Source of the DNA: Actinoplanes sp. N902-109
GTDB taxonomy: Bacteria > Actinomycetota > Actinomycetes > Mycobacteriales > Micromonosporaceae
Assembly: GCF_000389965.1 (NCBI RefSeq)
Contig: NC_021191.1
Span: 8,433,501 to 8,497,500 of the forward strand
Direction of reading: 5' to 3'
DNA length: 64,000 bases
This document shows, one piece after another, positions 53,521 to 62,542 of this stretch; the stretch's first letter is position 1; each line of letters opens with the position of its first letter. The position numbers and the translations under genes are program-made. The notes beneath the pieces are model-generated. The model had not been told where the DNA came from. It made no database searches and saw only the letters and a list, made by a program, of their open reading frames with translations.

Positions 53521-55182
53521 ATGGCAGATCCTTCCGTTCGTTCCCTTGCCGAGGCGTGGCTGGCTGAGGATCCGGACCCGGCCGGCCGCGACGAGATCCG
53601 CGCGCTGCTCGACGGGCTCCCGGACACCGAGGCGGAGCTGGCCGACCGGTTCGCCGGGCCGCTGACGTTCGGCACCGCCGGGTTGCGGGGCCGGTTGCGC
53701 GCCGGGCCCAACGGCATGAACCTGGCCGTCGTCACCCGGGCCGCGGCCGGCCTGGTCACCTGGCTGGGCCGGCAGGAGCACGGTGCGGCCGGTGCGCTGG
53801 TGATCGGCTACGACGCCCGGCACGGGTCGAAGGAGTTCGCCGAGCGCACCGCCCGGGTGGCCACCGCCGCCGGGCGCGAGGCGCTGCTGCTGCCCCGGCC
53901 GCTGCCCACGCCGGTGCTTGCCTACGCCGTGCGCAAACTCGATGCGGTCGCCGGGGTCATGGTCACCGCCAGCCACAACCCGCCGCAGGACAACGGTTAC
54001 AAGGTCTATCTGGGTGGCGCGCTGGGCGGGTCCGCCGGCTGCGGCGCGCAGATCGTGCCGCCGGCTGACGCCGGCATCGAGGCGGCCATCCAGGCGGTGG
54101 GCCCGCTGAGCGAGGTCCCGCTGGGCGAGCCGGGCACGGTCCTGGGGGAGGAGATCGTCGCCGGGTACGCCCGCAGCGCCGCCGCCGTGGTCGCGCAGGG
54201 TCCGCGGCAGCTCAAGGTCGCGTACACGCCGTTGCACGGCGTCGGCGGCCCGGTGCTGACCGCCGCGTTCACCGAGGCCGGCTTCGCCGCTCCCGAGGTG
54301 GTGCCCGAGCAGGCCGAGGCCGACCCGGACTTCCCCACCGTCGCCTTCCCCAACCCGGAGGAGAAGGGCGCGATGGACCTCCTCCTCGCGCTGGCCGAGA
54401 AGACGGGCGCCGACCTGGCCATCGCCAACGACCCGGACGCCGACCGGTGCGCGGTGGCGATCCCGCTCGCCCCGGACGGCGGCTGGAAGGTGCTGCGCGG
54501 CGACGAGCTCGGTGTCCTGCTCGCCGATCACCTGATCCGCCGGGGGGTGCCGGGCACGTACGCCACCACCATCGTGTCGTCCAGCCAGCTGGGGGCGCTG
54601 TGCAAGGCGCGCGGGGTGCCGTACGCGGAAAGCCTGACCGGCTTCAAGTGGATCGTCCGGGCGGCCGAGGAGCTGGCGTTCGGCTACGAGGAGGCGCTCG
54701 GCTACTGCGTCGCCCCGGACATGGTGCGCGACAAGGACGGCATCACGGCCGCGCTGACGGTGGCCGAGCTGGCCGCGGCGCTCAAGGCCGAGGGCAGCAG
54801 CATCCGCGACCGGCTCGACGAGATCGAGACCGAGCTCGGCGTGCATCGCACCGACCAGCTGTCGGTGCGGGTCAGCGATCTGACGGAGATCGAGGCGATG
54901 ATGGCGCGGATCCGGGCGAACCCGCCGGAAACCCTGGCCGGCGCCGCGGTGACCGCCGTCGAGGATCGCGCGCCGGAGGCCGACGTGCTCACCCTGCGCA
55001 CCCCGCAGGGCCGTGTGGTAATCCGCCCGTCCGGCACGGAACCCAAGCTCAAGGCGTACCTCGAGGTGGTCGAGCCGCTCGCCGGGGGCAAGCTGGTCAA
55101 CGCCCAGTTCCGCTCGGGCACCGCCATGCTGCAGCTGCGCCGCGACGTCGAGACCGCCTTGGGTCTCGCGCCGACCCCCTAG
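53521..55182 (+). CDS. Phosphohexomutase (phosphoglucomutase/phosphomannomutase)
   Basis: 553 residues of the alpha-D-phosphohexomutase superfamily. FGTAGLRGRL near residue 50, VMVTASHNPPQDNGYK near residue 146 (phosphoserine loop), NDPDADRC near residue 305 (metal loop), and the C-terminal VIRPSGTEPKLKAYLE (phosphate-binding loop). The length and the N-terminal sequence fit the larger PGM/PMM (PmmB) subgroup. It would supply sugar phosphates for wall and trehalose metabolism. The last 4 bp overlap the convergent GOLPH3 gene. Confidence 0.92.
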   Translation: MADPSVRSLAEAWLAEDPDPAGRDEIRALLDGLPDTEAELADRFAGPLTFGTAGLRGRLRAGPNGMNLAVVTRAAAGLVTWLGRQEHGAAGALVIGYDARHGSKEFAERTARVATAAGREALLLPRPLPTPVLAYAVRKLDAVAGVMVTASHNPPQDNGYKVYLGGALGGSAGCGAQIVPPADAGIEAAIQAVGPLSEVPLGEPGTVLGEEIVAGYARSAAAVVAQGPRQLKVAYTPLHGVGGPVLTAAFTEAGFAAPEVVPEQAEADPDFPTVAFPNPEEKGAMDLLLALAEKTGADLAIANDPDADRCAVAIPLAPDGGWKVLRGDELGVLLADHLIRRGVPGTYATTIVSSSQLGALCKARGVPYAESLTGFKWIVRAAEELAFGYEEALGYCVAPDMVRDKDGITAALTVAELAAALKAEGSSIRDRLDEIETELGVHRTDQLSVRVSDLTEIEAMMARIRANPPETLAGAAVTAVEDRAPEADVLTLRTPQGRVVIRPSGTEPKLKAYLEVVEPLAGGKLVNAQFRSGTAMLQLRRDVETALGLAPTP

Positions 55183-55862
55183 ACGACCTTGGGCGCGCCG
55201 AGGGCAGCCCGGATCGCGTTGCCCAGCGTCGCCACCACCAGGGCGACGCTGGGCCGCACGACGGAGTCCTCGAGGTTGGCGCTGCCGGAGAAGCCGGCGC
55301 CGCTGGCGATCTGCTCGAGCCGTTCGTGCGCCCGGGCCGCGTCCTCCGGGGGCAGCCGCAGGGCCGGTTCCATCCGGGTGGCCACCAGTAGGGTGCACAG
55401 CGCGGCGGTGCGCTCGTCCGGGATCTCGTCGGTGATCAGGGCCTCGGCCAGGCGCTTACGGATCTCGGCCTCGTAGGCGTGGTCCGTGGTCGGGTAGCGG
55501 TGGATGTGGATCGCACCCATCTGGGTCTCGTCGACGTCGCGGACCACGCCGCGGGCGATGAGGTCCTCGAGCACATGCTGGCGCAGGCGGTGCCGCAGGC
55601 GCTGCACCCACTGGGCAGGGGTGTGCGGGTCGTCCTCCGCCGCCTTGGCGAGGACCCGGTCGGCGATCGGGTCCCCGGTCGGGGTGGGATCGTTCACCAC
55701 CAGGTTCCCGCCGACGTAGGCGATCCGGCCGGCCAGCGCGAGGTCGACCAGCACCGCCGCGGCCATGCCGAGGTCGAGTCCGATGCGGGAACCGGTCGCC
55801 TTGCCGGTCCGGTCGTCATACGCGAGGAGGAGGAGCTCCTCAGCGAGCGCGATGGAGGTCAT
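55179..55862 (-). CDS. GOLPH3/VPS74-family protein (GPP34)
   Basis: 227 residues. LAEELLLLAYDDRTGKATGSRIGLDLGMAAAVLVDLALAGRIAYVGG near the N-terminus is the GPP34 signature. The C-terminal half contains DERTAALCTLLVATRM. Eukaryotic homologues bind PI4P and glycosyltransferases at the Golgi; actinomycetes have many copies of unknown function. ATG 55862 has TATCGT 6 nt upstream; the frame could begin 6 bp earlier. It sits between a phosphohexomutase and a glycosyltransferase operon, consistent with a role in cell-surface glycosylation (inference). Confidence 0.85.
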   Translation of the reverse strand: MTSIALAEELLLLAYDDRTGKATGSRIGLDLGMAAAVLVDLALAGRIAYVGGNLVVNDPTPTGDPIADRVLAKAAEDDPHTPAQWVQRLRHRLRQHVLEDLIARGVVRDVDETQMGAIHIHRYPTTDHAYEAEIRKRLAEALITDEIPDERTAALCTLLVATRMEPALRLPPEDAARAHERLEQIASGAGFSGSANLEDSVVRPSVALVVATLGNAIRAALGAPKVV

Positions 55863-55918
55863 ACTCAAACGATAGTGGCCGGTGTCACCGGGACAATGCC
55901 CGGAGGTCGGTGATCGGT

Positions 55919-56785
55919 CTAGTTCTTGACAACATCCAACTGTTCAGGCCAGGCGCCCCCGGCGAACACGTTGGCCCAGCTCTCACTGATGTGGCCCATG
56001 TCGATGGCCCACCGGCCGCGCTGGGACAGCCAGGCGGCCAGCAACGTCCCGCACGGTCCGAGAGCGAGCAGGTACAGCTTGTCGGGATCGGCCGCTTCCA
56101 GCTCCCGTTTGAGCCGGGGCAGATCGGCGTACGCATCCTTGGGCGTGGAGTGGATGAAGTCGATCGACTTGGTGTTGCCGAACAGCGCCGGTTCGAGGTG
56201 GAAGCGGGAGTTCTGCCCGGTCACGATGCACACGTGCTGCCCGTCCCAGATGTCCCGCCACAGCTGGACGCCGCGCTCGCCCAGGTGGGTGAAGAAGATC
56301 GGGCGGGACACGTGTGCGGCGCCGTACGTCACCGCCGGGTGCAGCAGCGGCTTGACCTCGGGCCAGATGTCCAGCCACACCGAGGTCCAATGGGCGTCCC
56401 GGAACGTGTACGGGAACGCGGGCAGCAGCCGGTCCGGGTCGTAGCCGTCCATCGACAGCACCGCGCGCAGATCCGCCGACAGCCCCGCTGACCACGGCTG
56501 GAAGCGCAGGTTGTACTGCGGCCGCAGCATGATCTTGAGTTCACCGTCGCCGAACCGGGCCAGGCTCAGCCGGTCCTGGGCGACGCGCAGCATGGTCTCC
56601 TCGAAGCCGTACTGCTGCGCGTCGGTGAACGCGCGGATCTCGGCGAACATGGCCGTGGAGGCGTACGCCCGGAAGCCCTCCAGGTATTTGCGCTGCTCCT
56701 TGAGCTCCCAGCGGATGTCGTACAGCAGCTTGTTGGTCTCCTGCAGCGAGATCGGGGCGGGCTCGGGCCGGCGGAAGAGTTTCAT
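55919..56785 (-). CDS. GT-D-fold glycosyltransferase-like protein
   Basis: 288 residues. The region SLARFGDGELKIM near residue 75 and AIDMGHISESW near residue 265 are typical of the GT-D glycosyltransferase fold found in polysaccharide and Ser-rich-glycoprotein pathways. The first 40 residues are charged and helical. The ATG lies 2 nt after the stop of the large TagF-like gene, so they share an mRNA and probably a pathway. Donor and acceptor unknown. Confidence 0.75.
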   Translation of the reverse strand: MKLFRRPEPAPISLQETNKLLYDIRWELKEQRKYLEGFRAYASTAMFAEIRAFTDAQQYGFEETMLRVAQDRLSLARFGDGELKIMLRPQYNLRFQPWSAGLSADLRAVLSMDGYDPDRLLPAFPYTFRDAHWTSVWLDIWPEVKPLLHPAVTYGAAHVSRPIFFTHLGERGVQLWRDIWDGQHVCIVTGQNSRFHLEPALFGNTKSIDFIHSTPKDAYADLPRLKRELEAADPDKLYLLALGPCGTLLAAWLSQRGRWAIDMGHISESWANVFAGGAWPEQLDVVKN

Positions 56786-56787
56786 CG

Positions 56788-59700
56788 TCAGGTTCCCAGC
56801 AGGAAGTCGGCGAGGCGGGCGGCAGCGTGACCGTCGTCGAGATCGCAGGCCTTGGCAGCGAAGGCGCGGTAGCGCTCGGCATAGCGGGCGGTGATCGCGT
56901 CGATGTCCCGGACGGCGGCGACGACCTCGGCCGAGGTGGCCAGCAGCGGGCCCGGCGCCTCGGCCTCGAAGTCGAAGTAGAAGCCGCGCAGCTCGTCGCG
57001 GTAGTGGGCCAGGTCGTAGGTGAAGAACAGCATCGGCCGGCCGGTGGCAGCGAAGTCGAACATCACCGAGGAGTAGTCGGTGATCAGGATGTCGGCCGCG
57101 GCCAGCAGGTCGGCCATGTCCGGGTACGCCGACACGTCGTACACGAACCCGTCGCCGTCGCCGGGCACCTCGTCGAGGACGTTGGGGTGGCGGCGGACGA
57201 GCAGCACGTGATCGGCCCCCAGCCGGGCGGCGGCCTGCTCGGTGTCGAACTGCAGGGTCATCCGGTAGCCGCCGCCGCTGTGCTCGTCGTCGCGCCAGGT
57301 GGGGGCGTACAGGATGATCGTGCGGTCGGGTGGCAGACCGACCGCCGACCGGACCCGCTCGGTGGTCGCGGCCCGGTCCCGGAACAGCACGTCGTTGCGC
57401 GGATAGCCGATCTCCAGCAGCTCGCCCTCGAAGCGGAACGCCCGGCGCAGGATCGGTGAGCTGAACGAGTTGGGCGAGACCAGGCAACTCCAGTGGGGCG
57501 TCTCCAGCTCCAGCTTCTCCAGATAGCGCTTGTCGGTGAACTGCACGTCCGCGATGTCGAAGCCGATCCGCTTGAGCGGCGTGCCGTGCCAGGTCTGCAC
57601 GACCACCTGCCCGGCGCGGCGGCGGAACCACTCCGGCAGATGCTGGTTGGTGACGATGAAACGGGCGGTGGCCAGCGCTTCGTACCAGTCCCTGCTCCAC
57701 AGCGGCACCGGCTCGGCGGTGTGCGGCAGCGGCGCCTGACCGTCCACCGACACCCAGTGGTGCTCCAGCGGCACGCCTCGCGCCAGCAGCTCCTCGTGCA
57801 CCGCGCGGGGACTGTCGGAGTACTGCCGCCCGGTGAAGCTGTTGTAGAGCACCACATCGCGCAGCGGCTTCTCACGCATCGCCGGGTAGTGCCGCTCCCG
57901 CAACCGCGCCTGGTTGCTCCGCCCGCGTTCCTCGTCCGGCAGCGCCGAGCGGACCCGCAGCACCACGCGCTCGTCGTCCAGCCATTCCAAGGAGACCCGC
58001 GGGGCGTCGCCGGCGAGCGGCAACGGCAGGGTGGTGAGGGCGGCCGGGGTGGCGGGCAGCGGCTGCACCGGGCCGGTCCCGGTGCGGAACAGCACGTTCC
58101 AGGTGCCGGCGCGCATGCGGACGGCCACGCCGAACGACGGCACTGCGACGGGGTCGACCTCCGCGGACCAGGTGTCGCCGGTGACCCGTACCGGGAAGGT
58201 CTTGGTCTCGCGGGCGTTGGCCGGGCGCAGCACCAGCTGGCACTCCCCGGTGGACGGGGGCAGCCGGCCCTCGAAGCGGAAACAGCGCCGCGCGGTGCTG
58301 ACCCCGGTGAGCACCGGACCCGACGGCAGTGCGACCAGTTCCGGATCGCCGTCGGCCCGTGGATGCACCTGGACCGTCCGAGCGCCCAGGTCGATCGGGT
58401 CCCAGTGCCCGTCGACGACCGGTACGCAGCGGATCTCGGAACTCCGCCGGGTGCCGGTGGCCAGCCGGATCAGCCAGCGGTCGGCCGGTTCCCCCACCCG
58501 CAACGGAGGATAGTCCCGGCCGGTGCTTTGCAGGTCGCATTCCGGTACGTGAAAGGTGAACCGCTCCCCCTCCACCTGCAACGGGTACCGCCGCCAGGGC
58601 AGACCGGGCACCCGGGACAGCGTGGCGCTGGTGGGCCGCACCCCGGTCACCGAGCCCTCCAGCAGCACCCCGCCGTCGTGGGGGTGGACGCCGGTGAGGA
58701 CGGCTGAGGTGTGCTCGACCCGTACGCGCAGCCGCCCGGCCGACAGATAGGGCACCACCCGGACGCCGCCGAGGTGCAGCGGGGTGAGCCGGATCGGGTG
58801 GGCGGGCTGACCGATCTCCAGCGAGCCCTTGCTCTTGCTGCCCAACCCGACCACGCCGACCACCACGGTCCAGTCGGAATCCGCGGTCAGGTCCAGCAGC
58901 TGCGGGTCGATGACCGCTTCGAACCCGGACCAGTCGTACGTGGTCCGCGCCGACCCGTGATCGGCGGTGGCATCGACACACCGGCGGTTGACCAGGGGCA
59001 GCCGCCGGGTACGCCGGCCGCCCGCCTCCTTGAGCCAGATCAGCCGGGACGTGCTCCACGGCCGCGCGGCCGACTCGCCGGGGATGAACGCATGCCCGCG
59101 GATGCGCAGCTTGCCGTCCACCCAGCAGACGTCGTGCACCTTGGTACGCGGCCGGGGCGTGCCCGCGGCGAACAACTCCGGCGGCAGCTGCGGTTGCCTC
59201 TCGTGCAGCAGATCCATGTCGTGATAGCGGCGCAGCCCCTTACGCGCGATCCGGCGCTGGCGGCGCAGCACCGGCAGCATCTCCAGCAGCTCCGGCAGCA
59301 TCCGGTTGCGCACCAGGGTCCACAGCACCCGCTCGACCGCCGGCAACTCCAGGATCGCCGCCCGGTCGACGGTGTCCAGGAAGGCGTTGGCGCGGTCGAG
59401 GAACACCGTGCGGTAGTCGTCGTCGACCCGCGGCAGCACCCGCAGGAACAGCATCAGGTCGCTCTTGAGCACCGACTCGTCGTACAGCCGCTTGATCTCC
59501 GGATGGTCCGAGGAACCGAGCAGCCGGCTGACCCCCCAGCAGTTCTCCAGCCGGTCGATGAACGCGGGCAGCTCCTCGCGCCGCTGGGTGATCGACTTGT
59601 CCGGCCCCTCCCGCTCGCGCCAGTAGTAGATCGGCGCCGCCAGCACATCGACCGACTTGGCCAGCACATGCGCCGGCACGGTCACCGGGATGTCCTCGTA

Positions 59701-60243
59701 GAGCACGCCCTCCGGGAACGCCAGCCGGTGCTCGTCGTAGAAACCACGGCGGAAAACCTTGTTCCAGGCGGTCCGATCGCCGAGCAGGGCGGGCAGCTTG
59801 CTGACATGGGTGCGCAGATGCGTCGCGGCGAACGCCGCCCGGTGCATCGGCGACTGGCTCAGCCCGCGCGTGGTCAGCCGCAGCACATTGCCGCACGCGA
59901 AATCCGACCCGGTCTTCTCGACACTGCCGACCAGCAGTTCCGCCGCGTACGGAGGAAGAACATCATCGCTGTCGACGAACATCAGCCAGTCGCCGGTCGC
60001 GTGCGCAGTGCCGGTGTTGCGCGCCGCACCCAGCCCCGCGTTCGCCTGCCGGACCAGCCGGAACCGCGGATCCCGGGCGGTGAACCGCTCGGCGATCGCG
60101 GCGCTGTCATCGGTCGAGCCGTCATCGACCACGATCACCTCGAGGGCGTCCCGGTACTGCCCCGCCAGCGACGCCAGACACTCGCCGAGATAGGGCGCGA
60201 CGTTGTACACCGGCACCACGACGCTGAGGACCGAACCCGTCAC
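56788..60243 (-). CDS. Bifunctional GT2 glycosyltransferase / TagF-like glycerophosphotransferase
   Basis: 1151 residues. The N-terminal GT2 domain (about 1-230) has VVVPVYNVAPYLGECLASL, DDGSTDDSA and FVDSDD (DxD-like metal site). The middle (about 340-750) is unassigned beta-rich sequence. The C-terminal part (about 780-1145) is a CDP-glycerol glycerophosphotransferase domain: QTWHGTPLKRIG, APTWRD and LITDYSSVMFDF, with conserved His residues. It would build a polyol-phosphate/sugar wall polymer (teichoic-acid-like). GTG 60243 has TATCCT 6 nt upstream, and the GT-D gene follows it. Confidence 0.9.
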   Translation of the reverse strand: MTGSVLSVVVPVYNVAPYLGECLASLAGQYRDALEVIVVDDGSTDDSAAIAERFTARDPRFRLVRQANAGLGAARNTGTAHATGDWLMFVDSDDVLPPYAAELLVGSVEKTGSDFACGNVLRLTTRGLSQSPMHRAAFAATHLRTHVSKLPALLGDRTAWNKVFRRGFYDEHRLAFPEGVLYEDIPVTVPAHVLAKSVDVLAAPIYYWREREGPDKSITQRREELPAFIDRLENCWGVSRLLGSSDHPEIKRLYDESVLKSDLMLFLRVLPRVDDDYRTVFLDRANAFLDTVDRAAILELPAVERVLWTLVRNRMLPELLEMLPVLRRQRRIARKGLRRYHDMDLLHERQPQLPPELFAAGTPRPRTKVHDVCWVDGKLRIRGHAFIPGESAARPWSTSRLIWLKEAGGRRTRRLPLVNRRCVDATADHGSARTTYDWSGFEAVIDPQLLDLTADSDWTVVVGVVGLGSKSKGSLEIGQPAHPIRLTPLHLGGVRVVPYLSAGRLRVRVEHTSAVLTGVHPHDGGVLLEGSVTGVRPTSATLSRVPGLPWRRYPLQVEGERFTFHVPECDLQSTGRDYPPLRVGEPADRWLIRLATGTRRSSEIRCVPVVDGHWDPIDLGARTVQVHPRADGDPELVALPSGPVLTGVSTARRCFRFEGRLPPSTGECQLVLRPANARETKTFPVRVTGDTWSAEVDPVAVPSFGVAVRMRAGTWNVLFRTGTGPVQPLPATPAALTTLPLPLAGDAPRVSLEWLDDERVVLRVRSALPDEERGRSNQARLRERHYPAMREKPLRDVVLYNSFTGRQYSDSPRAVHEELLARGVPLEHHWVSVDGQAPLPHTAEPVPLWSRDWYEALATARFIVTNQHLPEWFRRRAGQVVVQTWHGTPLKRIGFDIADVQFTDKRYLEKLELETPHWSCLVSPNSFSSPILRRAFRFEGELLEIGYPRNDVLFRDRAATTERVRSAVGLPPDRTIILYAPTWRDDEHSGGGYRMTLQFDTEQAAARLGADHVLLVRRHPNVLDEVPGDGDGFVYDVSAYPDMADLLAAADILITDYSSVMFDFAATGRPMLFFTYDLAHYRDELRGFYFDFEAEAPGPLLATSAEVVAAVRDIDAITARYAERYRAFAAKACDLDDGHAAARLADFLLGT

Positions 60244-60249
60244 TTCGTG

Positions 60250-60290
60250 AGGATATGCCGTGTTTGGGAGGTGCCGGGCTCGATTAGGGT
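60250..60290. promoter_or_regulatory. Divergent leaderless promoters (GT operon / NUDIX)
   Basis: Leftward -10 TATCCT (60255-60250) ends 6 nt before GTG 60243. Rightward -10 TAGGGT (60285-60290) ends 8 nt before GTG 60299. The two genes therefore share a compact intergenic control region. Confidence 0.6.
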
Positions 60291-60298
60291 GATCCCCC

Positions 60299-60829
60299 GT
60301 GCAAGCAATCCTCGCGACCCTCGGCTACGTCCTGTCTCCTGACGGCCGGGAGGTGCTGATGATCCGCCGGGACGCCCGGCCCGACGACATCCACTACGGC
60401 TATTACAACGGGCTTGGCGGCAAACTCGAGCCGGACGAGGACGTGGTCTCCGGGCTGCGCCGCGAGATCCGCGAGGAGGCCGCCCTCGACTGCACGGAGG
60501 TCGAGCTGGCCGGCACCATCTCGTGGCCCGGCTTCGGCCGCAACGGGGAGAACTGGTTCGGCTTCCTGTTCCGCATTCCGCGGTGGTCAGGAACGCCGCT
60601 GACGGCGAATGACGAGGGTTCGCTGCACTGGATGCCGGTGGCTGATGTGCTGGCGGGCAAGCTGCCGATGTGGGAGTCCGACCGCCACTTCCTCCCCCTG
60701 GTCTTCGCCGAGCACCCCAAGGTGTTTCACGGGGTCATGCCCTTCACGAAAGGCCGAGCCACCTCATGGTCCTACCGCAACCAAAGTCGCACTTCGCCCG
60801 TCGGCGTCGAGGGCGCCAAAACTGACTAG
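60299..60829 (+). CDS. NUDIX hydrolase with repeat-derived C-terminus
   Basis: 176 residues. NUDIX box GGKLEPDEDVVSGLRREIREE starts near residue 40 and has the G-x5-E-x7-REUxEE spacing; the usual glycine after it is Ala. The fold resembles MutT/8-oxo-dGTP diphosphatases that clean nucleotide pools. The last ~16 residues (QSRTSPVGVEGAKTD) and the TAG stop (60827-60829) lie inside the long-hairpin element copy B, so the native end has been replaced or extended. GTG 60299 has TAGGGT 8 nt upstream. Confidence 0.85.
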   Translation: MQAILATLGYVLSPDGREVLMIRRDARPDDIHYGYYNGLGGKLEPDEDVVSGLRREIREEAALDCTEVELAGTISWPGFGRNGENWFGFLFRIPRWSGTPLTANDEGSLHWMPVADVLAGKLPMWESDRHFLPLVFAEHPKVFHGVMPFTKGRATSWSYRNQSRTSPVGVEGAKTD

Positions 60830-60913
60830 GCGCCCTTTGCCGTGGTCAGTTTTGGTGTCCTCGACTCCGACTGCCTTTGGGGCGAAGTGCCGCCGAGCGA
60901 AGCGAAGGCCAGA
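60781..60913. repeat. Long-hairpin element, copy B
   Basis: Matches copy A (42957-43090) with six substitutions and one 1-bp gap by my count. Inner arms 60800-60826 and 60845-60871 flank an 18-nt loop; outer arms 60789-60799 and 60880-60890. One inner-arm pair is mismatched. It sits between convergent NUDIX and upp genes, 3 bp short of the upp stop, in the same orientation as copy A relative to the + strand. It carries the NUDIX stop codon at the start of its loop. Confidence 0.9.
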
Positions 60914-60916
60914 AAC

Positions 60917-61549
60917 TCAGAACCGCCTCATGCCGCCGAACTGGCGGTCGCCGGCGTCGCCCAGGCCGGGGACGATGTACATCTTCTCGTTGAGGCCCTC
61001 GTCGATGCTGGCGGTTACGAGGCGGAGGGGGAGGCCGGAGGTTTTCAGGCGCTCGACGCCCTCGGGGGCGGCCAGGACGCAGCAGACGGTTATGTCGGTG
61101 GCGCCGCGGTCGACCAGGAGCTGGACGCAGTGCACCAGGGACCCGCCGGTGGCGAGCATGGGGTCGAGGACCAGGACGGGGAGGCCGGTGAGGTCGCCCG
61201 GCAGCGATTCCATGTAGGCGCGGGGCTCGTAGGTGTGTTCGTCGCGGGCCAGGCCCACGAAGCCCATGGAGGACTCGGGGAGCAGCGCCAGTGCGGAGTT
61301 GGCCATGCCGAGGCCGGCGCGGAGCACGGGGACGATCAGCGGCGGGTTGGCGAGCCGGGTGCCCTGGGTGGGTGCCACCGGCGTGGTGATCGGGAACTGC
61401 TCGGTGGCGAAGGCCCGGGCCGCCTCGTAGACGACCATGGTGGTCAGCTCGTGCAGTGCCGCCCGGAAGACGCCGGAGTCGCTGTCCGCGTTGCGCATGG
61501 CGGTGAGGCGGGTCTGGGCCAGCGGGTGATCAACCACGAGTACGTCCAC
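60917..61549 (-). CDS. upp: Uracil phosphoribosyltransferase
   Basis: 210 residues. LVVDHPLAQTRLTAMRN at the N-terminus, VPVLRAGLGMAN near residue 75, the PRPP loop VLVLDPMLATGGSLVHC near residue 128, and the C-terminal IVPGLGDAGDRQFGG uracil-binding region. It makes UMP from uracil and PRPP. GTG 61549 is preceded by TAGGTT 7 nt upstream (61562-61557), so I prefer it to the longer frame from 61582. It is divergent from deoC, forming a nucleoside salvage locus. Confidence 0.96.
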   Translation of the reverse strand: MDVLVVDHPLAQTRLTAMRNADSDSGVFRAALHELTTMVVYEAARAFATEQFPITTPVAPTQGTRLANPPLIVPVLRAGLGMANSALALLPESSMGFVGLARDEHTYEPRAYMESLPGDLTGLPVLVLDPMLATGGSLVHCVQLLVDRGATDITVCCVLAAPEGVERLKTSGLPLRLVTASIDEGLNEKMYIVPGLGDAGDRQFGGMRRF

Positions 61550-61611
61550 GAGGCTCAACCTACCGGGACATCTCAAGATCAACTGTTCCAGGGCCGCGTA
61601 GAATCGATTTC

Positions 61612-62538
61612 ATGACTGCGACGACGTCGTCGAGGCCCGACCTCCGCTCCCTGTTGCACGGGCTCCCGGGGGTGGACAAGGTCGGCGTCGAAGCGCGGGC
61701 CGCCATGCTCGGCACCCGCTCGGTGAAGACCACCGCCAAGGCCGCCGCCATCGACCTGGCCATCCGCATGGTCGACCTGACCACGCTCGAGGGCGCCGAC
61801 ACCCCCGGCAAGGTGCGGGCGCTGTCCGCCAAGGCGATGCGCCCCGACCCCGCCGACCCCAGCTGCCCCGCCGTGGCCGCCATCTGTGTCTACCCGGCGA
61901 TGGTCCCGGTCGCCGCCGAGGTGCTCCGCGGCAGCGGGGTGCACCTGGCCAGCGTGGCCACGGCATTCCCGTCCGGGCAGGCCCCGCTCGACGTCAAGCT
62001 GGCCGACACCCGCGACGCGGTGGCCGGCGGCGCCGACGAGATCGACATGGTGATCAGCCGCGGCGCGTTCCTGGCCGGCCGCTACGACCAGGTGTTCGAC
62101 GAGATCGTGGCGGTCAAGGAGGCGTGCGGCGACGCGCACCTCAAGGTGATCCTGGAGACCGGCGAGCTGGCCACGTACGACAACGTGCGCCGCGCCTCCT
62201 GGCTGGCCATGCTGGCCGGGGCCGACTTCATCAAGACCTCCACCGGCAAGGTCCCGGTCGCGGCGACGCTGCCGGTGACGCTGGTGATGCTGGAGGCGGT
62301 CCGCGACTTCCGGGCCCGCCACGGCCGCCAGGTCGGCGTCAAACCGGCCGGGGGCATCCGCACCACCAAGGACGCGATCAAGTACCTGGTGCTCATCAAC
62401 GAGACGGTCGGCGACGACTGGCTCGACCCGGACTGGTTCCGGTTCGGCGCGTCGTCGCTGCTCAATGATCTGCTGATGCAGCGCACCAAGCTCACCACCG
62501 GCCACTACGCCGGTCCGGACTACTTCACCCTGGATTGA
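61612..62538 (+). CDS. deoC: Deoxyribose-phosphate aldolase
   Basis: 308 residues, longer than E. coli DeoC but typical of actinobacteria. ADFIKTSTGK near residue 205 holds the Schiff-base Lys, GVKPAGGIRT the second Lys, and VKLADTRDAVAGGADEIDMVI an active-site Asp. It splits 2-deoxyribose-5-phosphate into glyceraldehyde-3-phosphate and acetaldehyde; the aldehyde dehydrogenases downstream could oxidise the acetaldehyde. TAGAAT (61599-61604) ends 7 nt before ATG 61612, so it is leaderless. The ALDH gene starts 4 nt after its stop. Confidence 0.96.
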   Translation: MTATTSSRPDLRSLLHGLPGVDKVGVEARAAMLGTRSVKTTAKAAAIDLAIRMVDLTTLEGADTPGKVRALSAKAMRPDPADPSCPAVAAICVYPAMVPVAAEVLRGSGVHLASVATAFPSGQAPLDVKLADTRDAVAGGADEIDMVISRGAFLAGRYDQVFDEIVAVKEACGDAHLKVILETGELATYDNVRRASWLAMLAGADFIKTSTGKVPVAATLPVTLVMLEAVRDFRARHGRQVGVKPAGGIRTTKDAIKYLVLINETVGDDWLDPDWFRFGASSLLNDLLMQRTKLTTGHYAGPDYFTLD

Positions 62539-62542
62539 TCGC

